Shown here one piece after another: positions 21,510 to 32,303 of a DNA stretch of 64,000 nucleotides; the first letter of the stretch is position 1; the number at the start of each line of letters is the position of its first letter. The notes under the pieces are model-generated. The model was not told the origin of the DNA. It saw nothing but the letters and a program-made list of their open reading frames with translations, and made no database searches. A program made the translations under genes and the position numbers. This DNA is from Muricea muricata (lineage: Eukaryota; Cnidaria; Anthozoa; Malacalcyonacea; Plexauridae): assembly GCA_963855995.1 (NCBI GenBank), contig OY979718.1, positions 31,872,982-31,936,981 on the forward strand, given 5' to 3'.

Positions 21510-23559
21510 CATAGATATAGGAGACCTAGATTGCTGACGTATACCTAGCGCGCGTGACCCCCAATAGAAGAATCCAAGATGGCGTCGCAACAGGGCAAAA
21601 ACATTAGGAATAGTATTACGAAAAACAGATCTGCGCGCGCGTGACCCCCAATAGAAGAATCCAAGATGGCGTCGCAACAGGGCAAAAACATTAGGAATAG
21701 TATTACGAAAAACAGGTTTTTGGACTTTTTTGGTCGTTTAACTGCTGCGAATCACATTCAACTGGACATTTTTGAAAATAAATCACTATTGCGGAGGTTT
21801 TGAACCTGAAATGAGACGAGTTGGCTAGATACTTACAGAATTATCGTTCGCTGAAGATTCCAAGGAGTGGAAGTTTTGACCGGTTCCGTTAGTTTGCGTG
21901 GATTATTGGACTTTTAACACTTCGAATCACGATCGATCGCATATATTTAGAAAACGATGTTTATCATATATCAAATATCGTTCGTTAAAGACGTCTGGAG
22001 TAGACAACTGGTTGTTTAGTATGTTCTTGTCGTAAATCTAACTTTTTTGCAAATTATTACTTCTAGTGATTTTGATTTTGAGTGTTATTTGGATTTTTGC
22101 TTAGTATTAAATGTGAAATTGAATATCTGCATAAAATTTGTCCTTCAGTACAGGCACACTACATGTTTTGCAGCAGGCATCATGGTTGACTTTAAGTTAG
22201 GATAAGCTAATAATGAGCATGCAGCAGTTCTGCTTTGGGCTTGCAAAGATGTCATATTTATTATTAATGGCTTGCAAAGATGTCATATTTATTATGTTTA
22301 TCAAATGAAAATTGATACCTATAGGCAGAAGTCAATATTACAAGTTATATTGCTTAATTATCTCTGTAGCAATCCTAAAGAATATCTGATTTTATAATAA
22401 ACTGTCTTGCCAAAACTGTGTTCACATTCCGACACATTTACAAGCATTTATAAATGTCTTGTTAACAAGCTTACAGGAGCTTTATAAAATTACAGTATTT
22501 AACAACATTTGTGGATTAAACAAATATTTCACAATATTTGTTTTCATCTTTGCAACACATTTGTCACAGGCACAGCTTGTTGACAAATGGTGAGATATTC
22601 TTGTGCAGATTTCAATATTGTAATTGATTTTGAGTAAAATCAGAATCACATTGGCAACCAGCAATTTTTATTTTCAACTTTATTAAGCTGTACATCTATA
22701 ATTTATAATACCAGACATTTTCTGAGTTTTGATCACACAAAACCTGGTCATTTTAACAGATCTTTGCTTCAAGTATATTAAATGTTAATTTGATTCATGC
22801 ATGTTATCAAGCCCCATGCATGTACACCTACACTTTAATAATATTATGAGTCTCTAAAACTATGCTTAGCTTTTCAGATTTACACAAATTATATGTATTG
22901 ATATCAATAATCATAAATCAATAGAAACCAATTGGAAGCATGGGTTTCTTTCATACTTATTTAAATCATTTGTTGTTACATTTGTGCTACTTTGTCAGCA
23001 GATCCTACACAAACAATCATTTCTCATAAATTTACAAAAACCATAATCAACAAACAAACAAACAAACTAAATTCTACCTTCTAGCTGGAGTTGATGTGCA
23101 GTCATAATAGCTGGTGATACTGAGGAAATTAACCCATGATATTTTTCATAAAATTCGGCAAACGCTTTCCTGTTCACAACTGAAACATCGATAATAAACA
23201 TCGTTTCCTAAATATACGCGATCGATCGTGATTCGAAGTGTTAAAAGTCCAATAATCCACGCAAGCTAACGGAACCGGTCAAAACGTCCACTCCTTGGAA
23301 TCTTCAGCGAACGATAATTCTGTAAGTATCTAGCCCACTCGTCTCATTTCAGGTTCAAAACCTCCGCAATAGTGATTTATTTTCAAAAATGTCCAGTTGA
23401 ATGTGATTCGCAGCAGTTAAACGACCAAAAAAGTCCAAAAACCTGTTTTTCGTAATACTATTCCTAATGTTTTTGCCCTGTTGCGACGCCATCTTGGATT
23501 CTTCTATTGGGTCACGCGCGCTAGGTATACGTCAGCAATCTAGGTCTCCTATATCTATG
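21510..23559. mobile_element. 2.05-kb DNA transposon with ~400-bp TIRs and perfect 8-bp TSD
   Basis: Ends CATAGATATAGGAGACCTAG and its complement. The perfect 8-bp TSD gctacaac is at 21502-21509 and 23560-23567. Copy A has an uninterrupted counterpart (aggctgaacagt, about 12570). The left arm has an internal 80-90-bp direct duplication (about 21548-21636 and 21637-21720) absent from the right arm. Both arms encode the MASQQGKN peptide. The ~1.2-kb centre is AT-rich without a transposase. CA-ended TIRs with an 8-bp TSD fit P- or hAT-type elements. This copy is non-autonomous. Confidence 0.87.
21666..21803 (+). CDS. TIR-embedded 45-aa ORF MASQQGKN
   Basis: 45 codons plus stop, starting MASQQGKNIRNSITKNRFLD. 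An upstream duplicate of the first part starts near 21578, and an inverted copy sits in the right TIR (about 23385-23495). Like the MAENSDN exon of the element at 13639, it places translation-start sequence inside both TIRs. No domain recognised. Confidence 0.3.
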   Translation: MASQQGKNIRNSITKNRFLDFFGRLTAANHIQLDIFENKSLLRRF

Positions 23560-23567
23560 GCTACAAC

Positions 23568-24175
23568 AGTACAAGCAAATGATGTCATATACACTAAACA
23601 TATTTATGTACCTAAACATCACATAAAAGCCATCAATGATGCCATATACACTAAACATATTTATGTATCTAAACATCACATAAAAGCCACCAAAGACCAT
23701 ATTTACTCCATTATAAATGCCTTGCTCTATATATATACAGTCCTGAAGTCTTGCTCTATATACATTTAACAATTAGTCGCCGAAGGCGAGGTGATCACAA
23801 GCCTATATTCACTGAGTCGAAAAATTTCCAGGTGTCTACTAATAATAATCCACTAAACTTTACAAAAATTCACTTTTTATTCACTACTGTATAAAAAAGC
23901 AAAAATCAAAAAGCTATAGTCACTGGCCAGTGACTATCACTTCAGAGACAGCGAATCTTGACCAATCAGAATGCAGGAAAATCAATAGTCACCTGGAAAT
24001 TTATACTAACACCAAATATATTACTGTCACTCTCATGGCCTAATGTTCATCCCCCCCCCCCCTGCAAGCTTACATGGCTCCGGCTCCGTGTATCGCAGTA
24101 TGATACCTTAATATCGAAACACAATTCACTGAGTTCGCATTGTATCGTCTTCCTCTAAAGGTATACGTTCAAAAT
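23568..24175. repeat. segmental duplication copy B, upstream region of paralog 3
   Basis: Counterpart of 12570-13014, including the ~55-bp direct repeats and the poly-C plus GGAGCC-complement block (24050-24090). It has an extra ~240-bp insertion (about 23770-24005) that includes agtcactggccagtgacta, a palindrome. Confidence 0.75.
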
Positions 24176-24721
24176 ATGGCAGCTTTTAAAGTTTTCTTCC
24201 TCGTTGTTATTTTCGTCGTTTGCTTTGGAAGAACTCTAGCAGTTGACGAGTGTCAGTACGATTATGAGTGCTCTGGCTCAGAAGTGTGCTGTAAACCAAG
24301 ATGGTCGTGGGAAGATAATGAATGCGCTTATAGTTGTGTCGGGAAGTCTTGTGATTCAAACAGTGACTGTGGAGGCGACTATTGCTGCAACAACATTTGT
24401 CGCTCGAGCTGTTCAGGATACTATTGTATTCTTGATTCCGACTGTGGTGGTGACAATGAATTTTGTTGTGACTATTCTTGTCAGATAGGCACCTGCGGAT
24501 TGCCGGATTGGACTGTAGCTATAATAGTGCTGAGCATTCTTGGGGCTGCCGGAATATTCGTTGGGATCTTCCTCTGTGTTTATTGCTCGCGGAAACGCAG
24601 TAGATCTCCTGGACTGCTGGTCCACCAAGCACCAGTTGCGACGGTGCCCGCCGCCACGATTGTCGCTGGTTCAAACTACAGCTATACTCAAGGACCACCA
24701 CCAGTTTATCAACCACAATGA
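24176..24721 (+). CDS. cysteine-rich single-pass membrane protein with PPxY tail, paralog 3
   Basis: 181 aa, intact and intronless. Signal peptide ends near FGRTLA. The three modules keep the cysteine pattern (KPRWSWEDNECAYSC, SNSDCGGDYCC, LDSDCGGDNEFCC). The transmembrane segment begins PDWTVAIIVLS and is followed by SRKRSRS. The tail is nearly identical to paralog 2 (LLVHQAPVATVPAATIVAGS...) and ends PPPVYQPQ. The extracellular cysteine part instead shares WSW and CRSSCSG with paralog 1, so similarity among the three is mosaic. Its 3' flank lacks the 2-kb transposon found after paralog 2. Confidence 0.85.
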   Translation: MAAFKVFFLVVIFVVCFGRTLAVDECQYDYECSGSEVCCKPRWSWEDNECAYSCVGKSCDSNSDCGGDYCCNNICRSSCSGYYCILDSDCGGDNEFCCDYSCQIGTCGLPDWTVAIIVLSILGAAGIFVGIFLCVYCSRKRSRSPGLLVHQAPVATVPAATIVAGSNYSYTQGPPPVYQPQ

Positions 24722-25110
24722 ACTAGGATTTTTGACAGTGAACCTTGTTGTGCTCAAGCAAAGTTTGACCTTCACAAGAAACTTTTCATAGACCTCTATA
24801 TTTTCTTGTAATCTTACAAATTATATAATTTTATGGTGCATTGAATTTAATCACCCGTGTAAACTCGCGTGCTTGTGATTTTCAGATTTAGATTAAAATA
24901 TAGTTTTATTGTATCATTATATAGTTTTGTAATATCTTCAATCTCCCATTCAGATTATGCTTTACATCAAACGCATTTTCATCAATACGCAAACCATCGG
25001 CATAGTGATGTTGTTCAGAAATTGAGAGATAGATAGAACGTTTAATTGAATCAATATTTACAGTCTTGGGAACTGAATTACTATTGAATTTACAAGAATT
25101 AATAATATGA

Positions 25111-25224
<114 letters not shown>

Positions 25225-25931
25225 TGCATATTTATCTAGAATATGTTTACATATAACAAATATAATAGTTGTTGACTCTAAAAGGTCTATAGTCTAAATG
25301 TAAAGTTCTAATTATTGACATGTAATAGATAAAGCATGAGCAGACGAGTGTTTCTTCATGAATTATTTAACTAAATTTTCAGTCGATACGTATTCACATT
25401 TATAATGAGAACGAGCCACGCTAATATTACTCATTTCATGGATTAATTTTTTGACTAAGATTATAAAAAAGCGACATCGTGGATGCGCATTCGTTTGTAA
25501 TTTGAAGAAGGAAGTGTAAAATATTCAATACATGGGTTTCACTCAATACTTTTAGATAGGACAACGCTTGGTGGTCAACTTTATTCATGTTTCCACTTTG
25601 TACCATGTGGAAACGAGCAAATTTTTTTATATATGCGCTAGCAAACCAAAGATCAATATTCATGATGAATATTTAACATGTTCCGACAACTATGTTTCCA
25701 TTTGGAGCTGACCATCCATCACGCGCTAAAGATATTACGTGACTGAAACCCGGCTATATTTCTTTTATTTAGTTAAACATGAACAAAATCCTCTAACATC
25801 ACGCATCGCTATTCCCTCTCCGTTCTTCGCGACCCTCTAATACTTTATGTTATGCATTACACTTCTCCTGGCCATAATAAAAATTAACCGTCTAGTTCAC
25901 TGTATAAAGTCAAAGCTAGCCATGTTCGACT

Positions 25932-26032
25932 AAAGTCCACAGTCCACACTTCCAAAGTCCACACAGTCCACACTTCTAAAGTCCACACAATCCACACTTC
26001 TAAAGTCCACACAGTTGTCCACACAGTCAACT
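25932..26032. repeat. AGTCCACAC tandem repeat upstream of DIS3
   Basis: Alternating aagtccacac / agtccacacttc units, about eight copies, ending some 400 bases before the DIS3 start codon. It may lie in the promoter or 5' UTR region. No function can be read from it. Confidence 0.8.
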
Positions 26033-26431
26033 TAGCCAAATCCGGATCTATGAAGATATCCTCAAATACCCACGATTTCCATGCCTTAAAAAACGAAATT
26101 CCAAGGTTTCCTTATCTGCCATATCTCAACATAATCCGTAAGAAAAAACAAAGTAAATCCACAATCCGATATGCTACAGCTGCTAAATCCCCAATCCGCG
26201 ATATTCTCACGATCTGCAAATCTGCCAACCCAAACGCAAATTACCCAAACGCTCCCAAACGTACTAAGAATTCACATAGAATTACTTCATCTAGTGCATA
26301 TGAACTGAATTACAAAATACAGATTGAAATTTGTACTACCATGCCTGCGAAATAAAAGATGTTTCATATATTTTTTGTTTGACGATATTTACCAGCATTT
26401 TTGGATTTTTACCACTATATTAAATTTAGGG

Positions 26432-29400
26432 ATGCTGAAATCTAAGACATTTGTAAAAAAGACGCGGAAAGGTGGTGTTATGAAAATCGTTCGAGAACAA
26501 TATCTTCGTGACGATGTGTGGTGTGGAGTGAAATGCTGTTCACGTTGTTGTCAAACAGAGCCTATACTCGATGCTAAACCCGAAAGAAATTCATTTGTTT
26601 TTAATTTTCCACATTTCATTGTTCCTGATACCAATATTGCTCTACACCAGGTATGTTGTATGTGGTATAAAGATCGCGAACTAGTGTTAATTTGTAATGA
26701 AAGTACAGTTTGCCTTATGTAAAACCATCAGGCATCAGCACATGGTATTTCACAATAAACTAAACGATAAAAACATACTGAACTTTGGCGCTTCAAAAAA
26801 AAACCTCGACTTTGCTCGAAATGTTGAAGTTCTGTTTGGAAGTTGAATGTACTGTAAAGTTATAGTTATGGACTTCATAGTTCACATCATAGCCTTTGCA
26901 TGCCTGGCTGGAAAGTTCAAAAATTGCACGCCCGTGATTTCGAAAGTTTACTATAAAATATATAGAGAATGTCAAAACTGCACAACCAAGATTTTGATTG
27001 CACAATGCAAACTTTCCAGACTGGATTGCATGTAATTATATACATCATTTGTATACTGGTACTGTTTTATGATACTGTAAAGATGGTATTAAATGGTATG
27101 TATATGTGTAATTACTGGGAGGTAGTGGTGGTATGATAGAGCATTTAGTACATGGCCAAATTCAGAAGTTGTTGAAAACTGGATGCGACAATGTTGTGGG
27201 GGTGTTACGAGAGTAAATGTGAGTGTAAAGATTCTCGCGTTTCGGTCCGGTTTCACTCGCAACTAATATCAGTGTGACCCAGATACATATATAAACTATT
27301 TATTTCTTAAATTTGTCTAACAGATAATTAGCGTCTCTATAATGTAATCAGATTATTATATAATTATATATATGTCAGTTCAACTTATCTCTCTTCTATG
27401 TCTGAGCACAACGCTTTCGGTAATGGTTCTTTCTTGATTTTCTTCAGTAAGAATCTTTAACTTCTTTATAGCAAATATTCACACGGCACACGGCCTTACA
27501 CAAATTGTGTGTAGTTGTTAAGGCACTAACGCCCTTCAATCCAACTCCCAACACTACACTACACACTTAACACCTAAGTTAACACTGCTGAGGAAGAGTT
27601 GTGCTCGACTTTTTATGCTGTTTACAGGGGAACTTATCATAAATTGCATAGTCATTTCCTTGGGAAGTTTTTAGAGTGTTTTTGAGTCTTGAATCTTCGT
27701 ATTGATTAATTGTTACGTATTTGTGGTAACTTGTCATGTCCGATAATGTAAGGTATTTGCTTGCTCGTGCATGCAAGAACTTCCCATGCGTAAAGGAACT
27801 CAAAGGAACTTCCCATATCTAAGTTCCTTAGCTATTTTATATATAAACTATCTTATTCTAAAACTAATAATACATTAAAATTGTTGTTTTATATAAAATG
27901 TCATATACATGATATTCACTATCATGTAACAGGGGGCAATTACATAATGATTGTTCCTGGTTGTCAACAGTATTGTTTGCGACATTGTTGTACCTGATTG
28001 TAGGCTGATTCAGGCTCAACAATATTGTTGAGTATTGTTGACAACCTGGAACAATGTTGCCCCAAATGCACTGTTGCATCCTGCATTCAATAACCTGTAA
28101 CAACTTGTAATTTTTGACATCAGATTTGTTAATTAGCTGCAGTTTTGATAACCTTTCAAGATTTGCTAACCTTCCAGATTGTCAGAACCTGGTTATGCTT
28201 CTTCCCTGAGTTGGGAGGTTGATATTAATATATTTGATTAATTAGTGTTCTTGTTCCTTTTGAAATTAATTGTTCTTAAAGCCTGTGAAAATGAATACCA
28301 GTATATGAGTTGCTTCCGACAAATTATGAAGCACAAACCATGTATTTTCATGTCACTGAATTAATTTAGCTGACATGTCAAGCAGTGGCATAGCATAGCA
28401 ATGGCGCCCACCTGCCAGCTGGAACTGTATAGTATAGCTGTGAACTGCAATGGGTGATAAATGAAAATAATTATGCTATGTAGTTTCTAAGATGTAATAC
28501 CTTGGCCCTTGAGTAAGATTTTAAAAATTCTGATGATTAATGAACTGGATACGATGTAGTTAAGTATCAATATAATTGCTTAATTATTTAGAACCTAATC
28601 CCCCCTATTTTAGTACCCGTCCCAACCCCGTAATAGTGACACAAATGTTAAGCAAAGCAATGGCCTGACATGGTCTGTCAGTGTACAATTTTTCTTTTTG
28701 GTCCTATGTGTTATCACTTAGGGCTTAGGCCTTGTCCCCATCAGTGGTAAATCTACCGTTGACACATTAATTTTTTTGGAGGGAGGAGGGGGTGTGAATA
28801 TACATACAGTATATCTGCCTGACTAGTTGCTTTTGAAATCAACCTCATTTCAAAAGAAATTAGTTGGGCAGAACAATAGAACATGAATATATGAATATTC
28901 AACCACCTCCTCCAATTAAAGCACTAGCTAGTAGCTATACCCCTGGTCTCCGTTAATGCATTTTCGCTATTTTAATGTGTTTTCACCGTCCGTCCACACC
29001 AATATGCTCTAGAATATGCGAAGCCATTCGAAAACGCATGCTGTTTTATTGGCTTGGTTTAGGCAGTCGAAGACTGATCGCCACATTTGTATCATTTCGA
29101 TGAATTCCTAATCAGCGCTTTCTAACTGCTATATAATTATCGTTTATAGGCCGGGGGCAGTTGTTCAAAGCAGGTTTAGCATTAACCCTAGATTAAAATT
29201 TAATCCACTGTTTTTGCATTTCAATATACTTAATCAGAAATTAAAAAAACAACATTTTTCATTGATTTTAATCCCTGCCTGTAGCTCTCAGGGGACCTTG
29301 CATGAGATTAATTTAATATCACAGTACTAGCATGATAAATTTAATATCACACCTGACCCTACTAATATCACAACTGAGGACTGGACATGTGACACTGTAA

Positions 29401-32303
29401 AAAATCACATTAGAAATAGAGTTTTTTGATTGGTCAATTTAAATTTGGAGTATAATATTATGAAAATACCATACTTGTGACATCACATTGCATAATGATA
29501 TCACCAAACAACAGCTTTTACCTTGTAGGAATGGCGACTTAAAATACAAATGCTCTATTTCAAACTTGCATATTCATTTGCTGTACATTTGCTGTAGGGA
29601 TGAACCGATAATTACACCAAATTTTGCTGTAATGTTCAGAAATGTATTGTAGACGCTGTAGGAGAAAACCACAAGAGAAAACCGCTCAATGCGTTAACTT
29701 TTCAGTATTTGAACGTATTACCTAAAATATTTCCATTTGTGTTTTTTGTTACAGATTGACTTTTTGGAGGATGCTGGAATCACCAATGTCATCATGTTGC
29801 AAACAGTGCTAGAAGAGGTAAGGATGATCAACCAGGAATTGTTCATAAGTTTCCTTATCTATACGTTATCCTTTTCAGGGTGGCTGCCCATAATCCTATC
29901 CAAACATGAATTCCACCCATCATGTTGAAATCACTGTTGAAATGTACTGTATATACATAGGTTGGATAAAAAAAATTGTTTCAAAAACTTACAGTATTGT
30001 TAGTACAGCTCTTTGCAGATAAGTGCGACGCGCGTTGTGCGGGCTCAAACTTGACGTTTGTCATATTTTGTTTATAGGTTTCGTTTTCGACTTCCCTGAA
30101 AAGTTTTACAACTTTTCCGGGACTGTGTTCGATTCTTACTTCAAGTCTCGCGGAGTCACAGTGTTACTAATTAGCATAATGGGATTGTTTACTTTGCAGC
30201 GCGTTGGTGCTAATTTTGGCTACATAAATGTCGATTATAAATGTCGGTTAGAATCCTCTACCCTTACGCCTTAGCCAAAATTCTAGTTCAGACGTCTCGT
30301 TTGACCCCGCCCAACGTTGTGTTTGCGCCGTCTCGACGTTACGTTGACACAACAAAACTTATTTCGAAAATTCAGCGCGCAGCGCACTCATTTGCAAACA
30401 GCTGTAAATAATGCGGTTATAAGAGGTTATTTCATCACATGCCGTATCCTGTACATCCCATGCAAATTAATGTAAGCGAGTTACAAACATTCGTGATTGT
30501 AGCAGAAAAATACAACCCAAGAGCGTTCGTAACTGATTTACATGCAACTCATCTTTTTGAAATAAATAAATAATGTCTATGATAATGTCACAATACTCGC
30601 GTTCGTGTTGAATATACAATATATATGTTGTGAATATACAATCTCTCGTCTTCGGCTCGCGATTGTATACTTACACAACACGGCCGCTCGCTCTGTAAAC
30701 ATTGCATACAATGCTCCAAAGGCCCTTCGTAACTACTAGTTATTTACACGCCGGGTTTTGTTTCTGGGGAATTTTTTGCACCGTAACACGTACCCTATGA
30801 AACTCAATCTTGAATTTAGTTTTGAAGCTCGATCTTCGTTCCGTGCATCGAAACGTCCGGTACAGTTAAAATAAAGTTGTTTGAGTTAAATTTGTCGCGG
30901 ATAGAATTGTTTTCAGCTGGAATTCAGAAAAGTAAGAAAAACTTGACTAGAAATCTCACGAGTCACAACACAAGAAAAACTACACATTATAGTGACAGTC
31001 GTATACAATGACTAGAACTCTTATTTCAAATAGTACTTCCTGTCTTAACTACTTCCCGGGGGAAACCATACTTCAGACACGCTGCAGTTCTTCTCAACTC
31101 AACTCAACTTTCTCTGCATAAAGCGGAGATAAACCATGATTTGTTTTTGTATCATTAAACAAGTATACAATAATGGTGAATTGATTGCATCCAATTTAGG
31201 TTAAACACTTGAATGCTTCTGTATATAAGAGGATACGAGATATAATATCATCGTCCAAGAAATCGTTCTATGTTTTCTCCAACGAACATTGCAAGTATGA
31301 CTAGCTATTATTCGACATTTTCACAATACACCCTAGCAAAAAAGGTGGCAGCATGTCGATTTTACCAGAATACATTGTGAGTATCGAGTAAAATAGCTGG
31401 GAAAAGATGACAAGAATCAAATCTAATGGACTGAAATTTTAACACAAGTGTAAAAATGACCGATTGTCTTTCCGTCTGTTCTTCAAAAGACGTTAATATG
31501 CCTTTTTAAACGAAACCGCAATGCATTCTTGTAAAATCGACATCTTTTTGCTTCGGTGAATTTCGTCAATGCTGTTCATATATGTACATGGATAAAATCA
31601 GCCTAGTTGCTGGCAAACTGGATCAAGTTAATATTTGTATTTTTAAGAGATACGTATGTTGAACGTGAAAAAGAAGAATCACCCAATGACAGAAATGACA
31701 GGGCGATCCGTGTTACATGCAGGTTTGTGCTAACATCATTATTTTAGAAAATAGTGTTATATTCATGAATGATTGGGCAAATGGTATAAAACAAATTGCA
31801 ACGGTAAGTAGAGTATACTTGTTTGCGAAAGGCTTTAATAACTCATGAAGAAAACACAAAAGAAATCATGAGTGTGAAGGAGTCTGTATACCCCGATACA
31901 GAATTCTGTTGATTTTCATAAACTTTAATTTTGACTTTCTCGCCTTATATAAGACGTATATATGTAGATGACCTTATATAAGATGTGTATATATTCGTTT
32001 AGAACATTCGTGGCTGTGTTGTATAAGATATAGAACTCTCGTCTTCGGCTCGAGTTTATACTGTATATGCGGGTGCAACAAGGCCGCTCATGTTGTAAAT
32101 ATTATTTCCATATCATAGCAACTTGCGCTTGTTCCCACTAAAGCTATTATGCATCTCTTCTGTATCGTCTAGGTGGTACAACAAACACATTGAGGAAAGT
32201 TTTACTGGGGATGATCAAAATGACATGGCAAGGATTATTTTACTGACAAATGACGCTGCGAATAGAGAGAAAGCCCTGAATGAAAATGTTCAGTGTTCTT
32301 CTG
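26432..32303 (+). CDS. DIS3: DIS3 exons 1-5: CR3 cysteines and PIN endonuclease domain
   Basis: Exon 1 carries the CR3 cysteine cluster ([10 protein letters not shown], residues about 31-40), used in yeast Rrp44 to bind the exosome core. The PIN acidic set is complete: D66 in [11 protein letters not shown]94 in QTVLEE, D143 in NDRNDRAIR and D178 in LLTND. This predicts endonuclease activity, unlike DIS3L-type paralogs. Exons 26432-26650, 29755-29817, 31200-31294, 31648-31722, 32173-32303. Intron 1 (26651-29754) contains a 1.9-kb repeat split by a solo LTR. Confidence 0.93.

Noticed and set aside
25932-26032. CRISPR-like array
   Set aside because: The units are short, directly adjacent and without unique spacers; this is a simple tandem repeat in animal DNA.
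26050-26355. 101-aa ORF upstream of DIS3
   Set aside because: Low-complexity AT-rich reading with no motif; it lies in the likely promoter or 5' UTR of DIS3.
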